Positions 40,201-52,209 of a stretch of DNA of 64,000 nt are shown here, one piece after another; the stretch's first letter is position 1; the number at the start of each line of letters is the position of its first letter. The notes under the pieces were generated by a model. The model was given only the letters and a program-made list of their open reading frames with translations. It was not told the origin of the DNA and ran no database searches. The position numbers and the translations under genes are program-made. This DNA is from Plecoglossus altivelis (Eukaryota; Chordata; Actinopteri; Osmeriformes; Plecoglossidae), in the NCBI GenBank assembly GCA_036571765.1, contig BROE01000018.1, positions 13,512,592-13,576,591 on the forward strand, written 5' to 3'.

Positions 40201-41426
40201 GATTCTATAGCCATTGTCCCCTCTGGCCTCAATAGCAAGCAATCACACTCAATATATCTAATGCTACACACACAAACTTGCCCAACAGATTTCTGCCATA
40301 TGTACTAGCAGACTACAAATAACAAACACCAAAACCACTGATGCCATCCCCAGCAGCACATAAAATAGTTACACTGACGGATGAGGTGGGGGGGTTGAGA
40401 GTGGATTTCAAACACCGTTCCAAAGGATTCGTTCCTCACAGAAAGCTCTCTCAGCAGAAGACCCCACAACTCTCTCTGCTCTCCACCATGGCGGTCAGCC
40501 TGGATGCCACGTTGGTGTGAGGAGCAAATGGGGAGATCGGACAGGCCTGGAGCGTCCTGCACAGACGGCGGGCGCTGCGGACTCGGGTGGACACGCAAGG
40601 GCTCTGTCTGCTCTGTGGCAATCTTCAGAAGTGGACGCCATACCGTGAAGCTCTGCGCTCTCCCCCTCAGTGCCGCCCCACCCCCTCTCCCCTGTTCTCA
40701 AGCTGTGTCCTCCTTTTTCAAAGTGGAAGTTTTAATAGCGAAGCAACGTGCCAATGAAACATGCAAAATGCCTTTTACAGAGACCCTTTGTTCTTTGCTC
40801 TCCGCTCAGGGACACTCCTTCAATTCAGGGCCCCCCTCCTGATCTTTCTCTTCCTCTCTTCCTCCCTCTCTCCCTCCCTCCCTCCCTCCATCCATCCTTC
40901 CATCCAGAACAATTAACATTGGCTTTATCGTCCGTGGGGTGCTCATTCATAATACACACAGTGTCTGAAACTAGGGAGAGGCACAAAGGAGGAATATTTA
41001 ATTCATGTCCTCTCCTCGTTCTCCATACCCTGTCTTTTTGTACAGCTCACTGCCCCTGACAAGGCAGTCATGCAGAGTGCTAGGCTAGGGTACGCTAGCG
41101 CTAAGGGAAAGCCTAGTCTATTCTAATGGATTTGTGTTGCTACGCTAGGGAAGCGCTACACCACGGGATGCAGAATTGCCGGATGCCGATTCTAATGCAA
41201 TTGTGTTCACTGCAGAGCCACTGCAGAGTAACGTGTGTGTGTGCTTCGTGTGCTTGAAAGTGTGTGTTCAGGAGCGATAATAGAAAGTTCTAAAAGGCAA
41301 GAGGTCTGTTTTCATTTAGCAATTCCATTAAAAGACGCAGAGGGAGTTGGGTAAAGGGGAAAGCAGAATCCGTGGCGGCTGTAGGGGTACTTTAGGCTCA
41401 GGGAAGGAATGGGAGTGATGGAGACT

Positions 41427-41472
41427 GTGTGTGTGTGTGTGTGTGTGTGTGCGTTTGTTTGTGTGTGTATGT
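41427..41472 (+). repeat. (GT)n microsatellite
   Basis: GTGTGT with GCGTTTGTTT interruption. Confidence 0.88.
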
Positions 41473-41879
41473 GTTATAGCATCGTCAAAGAAAGTGTAAG
41501 AGCGCTGCCAAAACTTCTCTCAGGTTATAAATACTCTGGAAAGGACTGAAGAGTGTTGGGCTAACCAACTACTACTACTAACTACTACCCCAATTACCCA
41601 ACCACACGCTCAAGGACTTCCCACTTGCAGCAGCCATTATAGGTCATTACATAGGCCTCGATTACCTGGGCATGAGAACAGGCTTGGATACATGTAGGGC
41701 TTTGAAGAAACACACACAACTCAGGACGAAACAACCCGACAACAGAGGTTGTTCAGGTGAGAGTGCGCGCGCATGTGTGTGAGTGAGCCCATTACCTTTT
41801 TCCCCACCCTCATTTCCTTAATGGGCCATATGAACATTTCCTAGCTGGTTAGAAGGCTGCCGTGACGGAGGCGGGGGGT

Positions 41880-41893
41880 GGGGGGGGGGGGGG
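41880..41893 (+). repeat. G14 homopolymer in G-rich context
   Basis: Preceded by GGCGGGGGGT. G-quadruplex-prone. Confidence 0.85.
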
Positions 41894-43089
41894 CTGTTGT
41901 GGCGGTGGGGGCAACGGTCAACGAGGCAGCAGTCAGCAGCTATCCGTCAGCATCAAAGGCCGTCCAGGGCCTCGTCCCTCCCACTCTCCCACACTACTTA
42001 ACCCGGGTCACGAGGCTGCTGCCGGGGACTGGCGGCTGGGAACCGGCCCCTCCATTACAGCCGGCCTCTGTCAGGCCACACCAGATGCGCACAAACGCCG
42101 GGAGAGAGGTCGTGGGAGACTGGCCTGCTAGTGCCGGCATCGCGTAGAGTGGAGGGTCAAAGAGGACAGGAGGAAATGTAATGAAGTAGAAAGGTAGACA
42201 AATACGTAAAAAGACTGCACACAAATACGCTATTTGTTTCTTCTCTCAGTGAAGCGCAGCAGACGGGCCTCCCTCCCTCCTGGTATGTGTTGGTTTACAG
42301 GGTTTGACAGCAGTCAAACAGATCCTAATTACATTTACTGGTTATCGAGCCTCCTAGTCACACACACACACACACACAAACACATATTAGAAAACACAGA
42401 TTAGCCAGACAATTGTATGTTTATCCTTGCAATGACAAACTTCCACCAACACGTAGACAATAAACACACACTCTAGCAGTATTGGTATGCAAAAAGGTGC
42501 CCGGCCAAGGACATTGTGTATATTGTAACTGCAGTAGTTTACAACCTAGATGAAGTTATCTCGGGGTCTAATAGTAGGTATCAGGAATAGTTTTCACTGA
42601 ACATGCACTACTGTACACATTATTACTGCACATAACTGCACTGATCACTGTACACAAACTAGACAACTACTGTTTGTACATTGTCATTGTATAATACGTG
42701 CTATTGTACATAAACTAAAATTGTATGTACACAACTATTGTACATCCATTAGCAACGTATATAAACTAGCAGTCCCTGCATTAGTACTGTAATGTACCAG
42801 CTCAACATCTGACTCCTACAAACCCCTTTCTGCTGCTGCCAAAGTTCAGGTGAGAAGCTGCCCTAGGTGAGCTGAGTCACACTGACAGCACACACACTCA
42901 TGCTCCCACTCACACATACAAACACACTCACTCTCTCTCTCAAAAACACATGCACGCACACCCACACACACTAACACACTCACTTCTCTCCCCCCGCACA
43001 CAGGGCAAACTCTGTTGCGTGACAGAGCTGTTCCCTCACAGAGTTCTGCACATACTCCCCAAACACTGTTGTAACATACCAGCCTATAG

Positions 43090-43093
43090 GAGA

Positions 43094-43146
<53 letters not shown>
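43090..43146 (+). repeat. (GA)n microsatellite
   Basis: Nearly pure GAGA over almost 60 bases. Confidence 0.92.
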
Positions 43147-43149
<3 letters not shown>

Positions 43150-46050
43150 AGAAATAGAGGTGAGCACAGCAGTGTCTCTTATTGGTCTAAACATAACCCT
43201 GAGGTTTGGGAGAGAATGATACACGTCGCCAAACAAGTTCAAACTACACTGCACAATTACTGTGCTTTCCTTCCGCTGCATACGCAGAGGTGCACACACA
43301 CACACCACAAACACTGTGCCAAGCTACCGCTTAACACAGCATGAAAGTGAGAGAAAGAAGGGCTGCAGGGACAAAAGGAGAGAAAGAACGATGAGCAGAG
43401 ATTGAAAAAGAGAAAGAGTGATGAGGGAAAGAAAGGGAGGGAGGGTGGGAGAGAGAGAAAGAGAAAGAGCGAGAAAGAGAGAGAGAGGAGGGAGGACCAA
43501 AGTGGGCCCATTCCCCAAAACAGTTTTAAAATTGATTCCACTTGAAAGCTCAGAAGCCATTTTTCATCCAAAAGATCTTTCCATCTAGCAATGGGAATAA
43601 CACACACACGCCGATACGCACACACAACAATCTCCCAAGGAAAGAGAAACAAAACAATGTGATCCAACCTTGCTACCAACAACGTAACAAGCACTATCAA
43701 GGGGACAGACACAGAGGATCGTCACTCAACTCTGAAACAAGATGTCTGACTACAGAATGACACGGCCACACTGTCATTTAAACGGAAGACAAAGCACACG
43801 CGAGCACCCATACTTTACACACACACACACACAGACCAGCACTAGACAAAGCAACAGCCTTGTTCTGTCAAGAGAAGATGGTCTCATTAAATGAGATTAT
43901 GGTTCCAGCCAAACCAAAACAAGCATCTCAAGTGGATAATTGGACAAACTCATAAATGCAATAATAAAAACATCCTCTCTCTCCACCCATAGCGGAATGC
44001 TATTCAGTCTTAACAGGCTGTTCCAAACGCAGCAGGGTGTGTGTGTGTGCGCACGCACACGTGTGTGCACGTAATGATACAGCCTGGGGGAAGATAACTA
44101 TGGATGAATAACATCCCTGGATCAGCTTGTAAACACACAGCGAGCAGAGAAATTGACACACACACAAAAGCACATCTACATCCACACACACACACACACA
44201 AGGCAAAACACACTGTAGCGTGTCAATAAAAATGATCAGAACTTACAGCTCGTTTGCTGGGGATATAGCTTCTGTTCCAGAGTTCTTGATCGATATTTAC
44301 ACAAACACACTCACTAACTAAGGGCTTGTGTGTGTCACCGGATCAGCTAAAGAGAAACACGGTGAAAATAGAGGTGTGTGTGTGTACGTGTGTGTCGCTG
44401 TGGGTACGTTTGCCTCCATGTTTCTGTACACTTGGGTGTTTGTCTGACACGGAGGGAGGACGCGTCATCATTAAAGAGAGATACTACCCTAAGGGGTGGA
44501 TTTCTGTGAAATATCTCTTTCTTTCTTTCCATCTCTGTCTCTTTCTTTATTGCCTTTCTCTTTCTATGCCTCTCTGTCTTCACTCTCTCTCTCTTTGTGT
44601 CTGTTTGCATAGAGGAGGAATGACTCATATCTGAGCAGTGTTCAAATAAATGTTTTTCGACTTTTTTTACTTCGTTCTAGGGTCGGTGGTTTTCTAATGT
44701 GTCTTTGGTGTTGGTTTTGGGTTTCATTTTGTGTTCGTTATTGATGTATTCGGTGTGCTCTCTGTGGCATGTTAATGTGGTATGGACCATAGTGTAATGT
44801 CCAGCCACCCTGTAAGAGAATAATTAAGGTGTGTATAAAACTCTCGACTCAACGTCACCCTGCCCCCCGACCGCGCCCAGTCTCTCACTTTCATTTTCTG
44901 TCTCTGTCTTAATGTCTCTTTTTTTGTCTGCCTCTCTTAACTATCTTCATCCTTTCTTTTTCTCTTGTATGCCCCCCTGTCCACCCTTTGTCTTGTGTAG
45001 GCCATAGGAGTCGAGGAATAGAAGTACACGCACACACACACACAGTAATACCTGCAAAGAGTTCTCGCACAATCTACTCTATGCAGGGTTCACCATCTGC
45101 AGCAACGTTGCCATTTACTGATGTCTACATTCACCTGCTGGTTCGGCTTTGTAACAAGTATGTCCTAACTTTGAGTCATGAAAAACCTCAGGTGAAAACC
45201 CTTCCTTTGAATGTTTGGCTCTGTCTGATACCCAAGGCACCAAACAAACACATCACCATAGATAACTTCAACGAGGGATAGCCAGTCTGAAAGGGTTTTG
45301 CCACGAACAAGACAGAGCTTATTTGGGGCTGGAGAGTGTGGGGAGTGTCTGTGTCGATAACGGTTTAACACGGGAGGAACATGAGGTCGAATGACCAGCT
45401 CCCGGCTTCCATGGACACAAAGAACACAGCCAGGAAGAAAGGGAAAAAAGGTCACTATTAAAGTGGGATATTCTATCTATTGTCATCAACATCCTGTTTG
45501 GTAAGATAGCGTAACACCGAGCAGAAGATGCGGAGAGCCGCTAAGTGATTAATAATGTATTGTTGGCTGTTCCATAATTCAATAAGAGTATGAAGACGTA
45601 TGGATATGTCTAACACAGAAAGAAGCAGGCATATTTACCTAATTAACCAGCCGAGAGAAAGACGGGTAGCCGGCACGCTTTCTGTCTCTCTCTGCCTGAG
45701 TGTCTCTTAGTGTATCCCTCGTTCTCAGTCCCTGTCTATCTCTCTCTGTTACTCTGTTTCTCACTCTTAAGTCAAAGTATTTTTTCTATCTTGCAGTTGC
45801 AATGAGACTCTCCTGGAGACATGGAGGCATGCCTTGACTTGCCGTCCCAAAAAGCTATCAATGAACACACAAACACACTCGTAAAGAGGATCTCTTTCAT
45901 GCTAACATACTCGTATGCTGTTTCTCTCTCACACACAAATAATATATAAACATGCGGAGGATTACTTTCATCTGCATGCAATCCACAAGGGAGCAGAGGC
46001 AGAGGTGCCTTTTAGACAGGAAACAGTCTCTGAGGAAAGTGGAGGAAACA

Positions 46051-46100
46051 GAAGAGGAACCAGGGGAGGAACCAGGGGAGGAACCAGGGGAGGAACCAAG
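46051..46100 (+). repeat. 12-bp minisatellite AGGAACCAGGGG, four copies
   Basis: Three exact copies and a fourth ending AAGAG. The repeat period is a multiple of three, so the frames across it stay open (EEPG or GGTR), but there is no sign of a gene. Confidence 0.85.
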
Positions 46101-46954
46101 AGTGGAATCAGGGGAGAAGAGAAGAGATCTGGAGGGAAACTGGAAACTAGCTGCAATTCCACTGTGTAGGTGTGTGTGCATTTCAGTCTGTGTGTGTGTG
46201 TGTGTGCGCGCGCGTGCATGTGTATCATGGCAGGGGTTTACAGGAACTTGCTGATATGTGGTTTTCTACTGCAAGTGGCCTCCGTACGCTATATAAACCT
46301 CTCCAGCCGACCTCTTGTCTACTGCTCTGCTACAGACTAGGGATTATCTATGATCTCCTTTCTCTGTCTCTTCATCCTCAATCCCCCCTCATTCCTCAAA
46401 CACCATCTCCTTCCCCTTTCCAACCCCCCTCCCCCCTCATTGTTGTGGTATGGACTGGCGTACGAGTCTGAGGAGACAGGATCGAATTCGATTTTTCTGA
46501 CTTTCGGCTTCCCCTCAGCAAACCTTAGACCATAGAACAGTGGTGTCATTCGATGTCACATTATTAAACTATAGTAGCTCTGCTGGGTGGTTGTGATTGA
46601 TAGTAAAATAAGCGAGCATGGTCTCAGCATTAAGTTCAAGAAGTCAATTGTATTTATAATGAGAGCAGAAGGAAGCTCCTTTTCACAGAGAATGATTGTG
46701 AGGCTATCTCATAAAAAATATAATTGAGAAGTGATTTATTCTCTCCTTTAATCTCCCTCTCTTTTCTGCCTACCCTCCCCAAAACTCCACACACACACTT
46801 GGACTGACACCCACACATATACCAGCACAGAGTCAAATGTATAACCTGGAAAGCACACCAAATAGTTGCTTATCCATTCATCTCTCCCTCTATCTCTCTC
46901 TCTCTCTACCTCCCACCCGCTTTTCTTGTCTTCCTCCTCCCCTCGGTCTCTCAC

Positions 46955-47383
46955 CTTGTCGGCCATGATCATGGAGGAGCCCCCGTGGATTCCCAGGATA
47001 GGGATCAACGTCTGGGAGGAAATAAAATCCAAAATCTGGGCGATGGCCTCCTGGTCGGTCCCATCCCCAAACACCACTCCGTGGATCTTGGTCCCGGACA
47101 TCAGGTCGCACATGTGCGTGATGATACTCTTGGGATCGGTTTCATTAACCAGGAGCGTGACCACGTTGACGTCGATGGGGTCCTCCTTGCTCCACAGCGC
47201 CCGGATGTCCCGGTCGGATATGTAGCGGGTGCGCCCCAGGATGACGGCAATGTTGAGCACAGGTACCTTTTCCGCCGCGCTGGTTCGGGCGGCGCTCACC
47301 ACCAGCACCAGCGCCGCCAGGACAGCCAGGAGAGCCGGGAGCCACACCCCCCTGCTGACAGACATACTGACTCTTTTCATCCC
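46955..47383 (-). CDS. grin2a: grin2a first coding exon (NMDA receptor GluN2A, signal peptide and start of amino-terminal domain)
   Basis: Encodes residues 1-142 of an ionotropic glutamate receptor subunit, a glycine/glutamate-gated calcium channel of the postsynaptic membrane. Seen: an acceptor CCAG at 47387-47384 preceded by a long pyrimidine tract, three untranslated bases, ATG at 47380, an open frame to AAG at 46955, then donor GTGAGA. Residues 1 to about 35 form a basic start plus hydrophobic signal peptide. From residue 36 the sequence aligns without gaps to GluN2A (LNIAVILG, DVNVV, TDPKSIITHMCDLMSG, IHGVVFGD, DQEAIAQILDFISS, LGIHGGSSMIMADK). VNVV, HMCDLMSG and VFGD favour GluN2A over GluN2B or GluN2D. 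A glycosylation sequon NET lies at 79-81 and the conserved disulfide cysteine at 91. Odd: the two zinc-site histidines of mammalian GluN2A (H42, H44) are Arg50 and Arg52 here, while H128 is kept as His132. The exon ends in phase 0 as in mammals. No later exon is in the window, and I cannot tell which teleost paralogue this is. Confidence 0.93.
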
Positions 47384-47387
47384 CTGG

Positions 47388-47580
47388 AGAAGAAGGGAAG
47401 GAAAGAGATAGAAGGTGGTAGAGGGAGGGAGACAGAGAAAGAGAGGAGAGTGAGAGGGAGGTAGAGAGAGAAGTAGAGAGAGCGATAGGACAGAAAAGGT
47501 GGAGAGAGAGAAAGAGAGAGAGAAGAGAGTGAGGAAGAGGAGGGTGAAAGGAAAGGGTGGACACAGAGAACGAAACAGAT
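47388..47580 (-). promoter_or_regulatory. Long polypyrimidine tract before the grin2a exon acceptor
   Basis: On the minus strand almost 190 bases upstream of the acceptor at 47384 are C and T, rich in CTCT and CCTT runs and ending TTCTTCTCCAG. This is far longer than a usual pyrimidine tract. It fits a strong acceptor but is also simple sequence, so it may be incidental. Confidence 0.5.
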
Positions 47581-48780
47581 GTTAGCATCAAGTCATGTAC
47601 CTCAAGTTAAATCGACAGGGAGAAACAACGAGAAACATGGCCGACCCTGGAGATGATGTGGAACAAGGCTCGGCCTCTGCTCCCCTGCTCGCCCAGGACT
47701 AAGAGGCGCTGCTCTCTCCGGATAACTGGTGCACATCATAACACAACTGCTCTCACCGAAGATATCCTTTATCCTCATCAACACTGCACACTTGTGCACG
47801 CGTGACCATATGTGTACGTGCGTGTTCCGTACATGTGCCTGTGTGTTTATGAATGTGTGTTAGGAAAAAGCAGTTTGGGGGGAGCTGGTTGGTCGGTTCG
47901 TGGTTTCATAAGTGGGAGATGAGAGCTGCGAGGCCTGACGTTGAGAGCTGAGAGCGGGTGAGCGGTCGCTGAGGAAGATTGAACACGACAGTGGATGCCG
48001 CGGCAACCGGAGCAGAAGAGCCCAGTGACATCACCATGGCCGCTCCGCCGGGACCTCGCACACTCACTTACTCGCTTGGACAGACAGCACTATGACAGAA
48101 CAGGACATGGTGTGTGTGTGTGCCCATGTGCAAGTGTGTGTGTGTGTGTGAGGCCGGCCAGAGGCCAATGGACACATATGTAAGTCTGAGGAGCAGGTGT
48201 GTAGAACAACAGAGCGTGAATGAGGCAGGAGGCAGAGTGTATGCGGGATGAATGGTATAGCCCAAGTATGTGGCCAAGTACACAACGGTCACACACCGAC
48301 CCAAATGTACCACCAAACGCAGGCTGCGGAAATGAATCGCTGACCACAGCGAACGAGGAGAGGGCCGCTTTGAAGATTGACAGGGAGAGATAATGTTTGA
48401 TGATGTTTAAAATGAGACGTTTCTCTGGCCTCGGTCGCAGTTAAATGGCAACAAGCTGAGGGTCTCCCTTAGCCGAATCTGTGATGACGTGCTGCTGGCC
48501 GAGAGCTCCCTCTTCACCTCCTCACCCTGTCGCCTGATTGGGGGGGAGTGTTTTTTCCGACCAAATCTGACAGGATCATTTGTCGTCATACAAAAGCTAC
48601 AATTTCTTGGCAAGACCATAGTAAATTATGTTTGGCAGGCATATCTACAGCACTGTATGCACACACACACACACATACCCACAGACAAACCTCTCTCTCT
48701 TGTACACACACAAACACAGCAATGCAAGGTTGAACGAAACTAGGTTTCAGATCTATCAATTATGCATCTCCTTTATGGCT

Positions 48781-48807
48781 AAATGCCTATTAATATTATA
48801 GGCATTT
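48781..48807. other. Perfect 10-bp stem hairpin
   Basis: AAATGCCTAT and ATAGGCATTT are exact reverse complements separated by TAATATT. It lies in the inferred grin2a upstream intron. No wider miRNA-like fold is evident. Confidence 0.6.
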
Positions 48808-49519
48808 ACCGGCGTAACCATATTATTTTAGAGGCCCTATATGCATTAGGATTGAATGAGCCGGTGCATACATCAACTCCTCATGACTAATTCACATCCA
48901 GGCACAGCCACTGATCCAGTGCTAATAAACACACTCATCCTGCTGCGTCTCCTGGTGTGGGATGGCGGACGTATGGTTGACCATGACCTAGGCCTCTGTT
49001 GGACCACAGGGCTGCATGCCACCCTCCTCTGCCTCAAGCACTACACCTCTCTTCTGCCCTTGCGTCTCTAGATCTTGCTAACCTCTTAGCTCACTCTGTC
49101 TCACTCCACCTCCATCCGTCCATCCACATCCCCATCCGCCATCCCTTCCACGCTACCCCCTCTGTCTTTGTCCATGCCACCCTGCACAGCTCCTTCTCTC
49201 TCTGTCGCTCCTTCATCTCCATTTCACCGTCTACCTCTCGCTCTCCCTCCCCCCTCTGCCTTCCATCCCTCCACCTCAGCCAACTTCCATCCCTCCACCC
49301 TCCCTCTCGTCCCAGGCCGAGGAGCAGTAGAGAGGCAGGCCAAGCAGGCCTTTGTACCAGCGGAACCAGCCTCATCTGCTTTGCATGGCCTGACGTGGGT
49401 TTGAGAGGACAGCACAATGTGTTACCATCCCATTAAATTTCATGTGTAGCATACCTTTTCAATGTAACTTGATGAAAAAACACCCCGTGTGAGTAAGGTT
49501 TCAATATATATACTGTATA

Positions 49520-49520
49520 C

Positions 49521-49567
<47 letters not shown>

Positions 49568-49573
49568 AAGAGG
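49520..49573 (+). repeat. (GA)n microsatellite
   Basis: GAGAGA preceded by TATATATACTGTATAC. Confidence 0.92.
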
Positions 49574-49999
49574 GAGACAGAGAGGATTAGAGTAAACATA
49601 GGTACAGGTAAATGAAAGTAGACACCATGACTTCATACACAGCACCTGAGTCAAGCTCACATCTGTGACTGATGCTTTTTGTAAAGGTTACAGGCTCATT
49701 CCACCAGCAGCTTCCCCCTTTTTTCAAACAGCACTTGGGTCAACCAGAATCCGTGACATTTGCATAAGGCTCTCCATCTTTTTGTTACAGCAACAATAAT
49801 CGAAAAGGACAAGTTAATATTGCCTTTAATTGCTTTTAGAAATAACTGTCGCGTCCTTCCTTGGCCCTCAGCTTCGGCTGTTTTGCGGTACAATTATTAT
49901 ATATAAAATAAAACGTAAATGGTTCTCAGTGATCCATCGCAGCAAATGCGAGAATTGTGCTGCTAACACGTGACTGCATTCGGAGCATGGAGGGGGGGG

Positions 50000-51322
50000 G
50001 GGAGATGTAAATTCATTTTGATTTCTCATTAACTCAAATGAAAGGATCGCAATACATCCGCGACCCCTACCGGTCGTGCTATAGCTCGCACCCTCTTCGT
50101 TCGCTAGAGATGCATTCCTCCAGCTGAAAATCAAGACGTCCCTTCGCTCGTACGGCACCACGTGAAGTTCAAGCTTGCGCGTGGAAAGGTGCATCATGAC
50201 TAGTGACATAGTTCATATCTTACATACTTGACGATCTCATCTCCCGAGTCATTTTTTGACGGCATGCGCCTCGTCGGCGCAGCCATGGGGCCAGTTGAAA
50301 GTTGGGAAGCTGAGAAACAAAAGCCGCAGTGAAGACTACTTCAAAGACACGGCTGCGTTTACAACTCGCGGACTTAAATCGAGCGGGTTCTAACTCGGTC
50401 ATCGCTGTCCGAAAGTGTTCTCAATCCTTGCTTTTAACATTCCAACTGGCCCACATCAAACGGACAATTCCCATTCTGCGGCGACAGGCACCGGGAAAGA
50501 GTGCGGTTATTAAGAGACCTGCCTGCGCGTACAATTATGACACAGGTGCGGTGAGAGGGGGCCTAAACTCAATCCGGTGTAACAATAACCGAATCCGTTC
50601 CGTTTAACAACAGGATTCGTTTCACATTCATGAAAAGAACAAATAGTGGCGGGTGCCTGCGTTTGTTTGGGGGCTGCTCAATTCTAACCAAGGATGCTTA
50701 GCCGGTTGTCACGATGCGTCTGTATGCGCTGCAATTTTGTCAAATGTATCAAACAAGGCCAAGTAACACTGCGCAGGTGATATTATAATCTTGTAGTCTG
50801 TGTTCATGCAACAGCACAAACCAACCCATGTGTTCGTCTGGCTGTCCCTCCCGCGGTGGTGCGGCACTTTGGTGAGGGCAAGGCTCTGCGTAAAAAGGCA
50901 TTTCGCTCACACGCCACGGAAAGAAAATATGACTATTTTATTTCATGAAATTGTGAAATAAAAAGGCGGATATCTACTACTTACAGCATCTCCCTTCCAC
51001 ATAGCTCCAAAATAGTGGTATGAAATGACATTGCAACAGCCCCTCTAAAAAACCAGTCTTGTATAAATAACTGGTGAAATTATTCCCACGGTTAAAGATA
51101 AAAGAATCCCCTTGTAACTTCAACGCGCCGAGCAGTGAATCACTGTAATCCAATTGTCTTCATTGTGTCGGATTTTCCGTAGCAATCCACGGCCCTTGCA
51201 TCGTCGTGTGTCCCAGTATCATCCTATCCTGTTCCAGCCGACGGCAGTCCTGGACGCACACCGTGGGACCCACTCGAACGTTTGTGTGTATGAGTGGGAA
51301 CAGAGCAAGAACGAGAAAGATA

Positions 51323-51353
<31 letters not shown>

Positions 51354-52200
51354 TGTGTGTGCGTGTGTGTGTACGTGCATGTGTGCGTGTGTGTGCGCGC
51401 GCTTCTGCAGAGGGGCGGCTGGATGGATGGACGGACGGTCCCTCTCTCGCGCAGCGCTCGCTGGCTGACTGTCCCTCTGCTCTGCGCTAAAGCTTCCTGA
51501 AAGAAAGTGAGGAGCACAGACACACTGGCGTTCACAGTACAATCCTTAAGGTGTCCACGATAACTAAACGCTAGCTTTTAGCTACTAGCGTCTGTGGCTA
51601 AAACTGTAACGGAGATTGCATGCAGTGGAGCACTTTACTGCAGAGAGAACGCATGAGAGGGCTATACTCGAGACTCAGACAGACGCGTTAACTTGATTTG
51701 GACTGTACCCTTATCACTCTTGACGCCGGTCAATCATCAAGTGGTAATCAAAATGTCAGGCCAAATGCCAAAAGCCACTTCCCATCCACTGCTCCGGTAC
51801 CGAAAGGCAGTCACCGGGGATGTGATCGCAGATGGATAAACAGATTCGGACAGTGTTTTTCTCTGACTTGATTTTTAAAAACATTATTTTTATGGTTCTT
51901 ATTTCGCGATCTTTCATTGCCACTTTGTTGCTGTCGTGTTACAGCTGGGGTGCCTCTTGGTGACGTAGCCTATACGCCTATCATTTAAAATTCCACATGC
52001 CAAACCTCTCTCTCTTTCCCCTACTTTTTCTGCAGAGCCCCATGGAGCACCAGTGCCAAACGTAGAAAGAATGGTGGTGGACGTAACGCACGCTGTCATA
52101 AACGCGAACAACCACCGCTGTCAGAGCTGCGGATCGTCAGCAGCATCAGTTAGCCAAGTGAAAGAGACGCATTCTCGGTTACAGTAGCCTAAGTTAGTCT
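50000..52200 (-). promoter_or_regulatory. Candidate grin2a 5' leader and promoter region
   Basis: This stretch has clearly more CpG and less simple repeat than its surroundings, as expected around a vertebrate promoter. Two strong minus-strand donor-like sites occur: GTAAGT with its G at 50984 and GTAAGA with its G at 50223. Either could end an untranslated leader exon that splices to the acceptor at 47384. A short upstream frame (50402-50220) would lie in such a leader. A (GT)n run at 51321-51402 interrupts the region. No TATA box or start site can be assigned, and the link to grin2a is inference from position and strand. Confidence 0.35.
51321..51402 (+). repeat. (GT)n microsatellite ending in GCGCGC
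   Basis: Alternating purine-pyrimidine over about 80 bases, including GTGCGTGT and GTGCGCGCGC, prone to left-handed DNA. Confidence 0.9.
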
Positions 52201-52209
52201 AAGCTTGGA

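Larger units (their letters stand above)
1..46954 (-). other. Inferred large grin2a intron (continues left of the window)
   Basis: Inferred from the donor GTGAGA at 46954 and from the absence of the next grin2a exon, which in other vertebrates encodes about 200 residues of the amino-terminal domain and would be obvious as a minus-strand open frame. The stretch has no convincing coding sequence on either strand. Long frames such as 10039-10596, 18753-19367, 28533-29408 and 13651-14238 are translations of CT, GA, CA or GT simple sequence. Between the repeats and elements listed separately it is ordinary unique sequence with scattered (CA)n runs. A nested gene hidden as short exons cannot be excluded by eye. 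Confidence 0.7.
47581..49900. other. Inferred upstream intron of grin2a, mostly unique sequence
   Basis: The acceptor directly before the grin2a ATG implies an upstream leader exon on the minus strand. This stretch shows no coding potential. It contains short (GT)n at 48112-48150, a 27-base hairpin at 48781-48807, CT-rich DNA at 49080-49310 and a GA run at 49520-49573. Confidence 0.5.

Noticed and set aside
46748..46954. Continuation of the grin2a frame past the donor
   Set aside because: After ADK the frame reads intron sequence with no GluN2A similarity, and a consensus donor GTGAGA sits exactly at the loss of similarity.
52000..52075. Excellent plus-strand splice acceptor (TTTCTGCAG) followed by an ATG
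   Set aside because: The frame stops after seven codons and no partner exon was found. It could belong to a non-coding transcript but cannot be supported.
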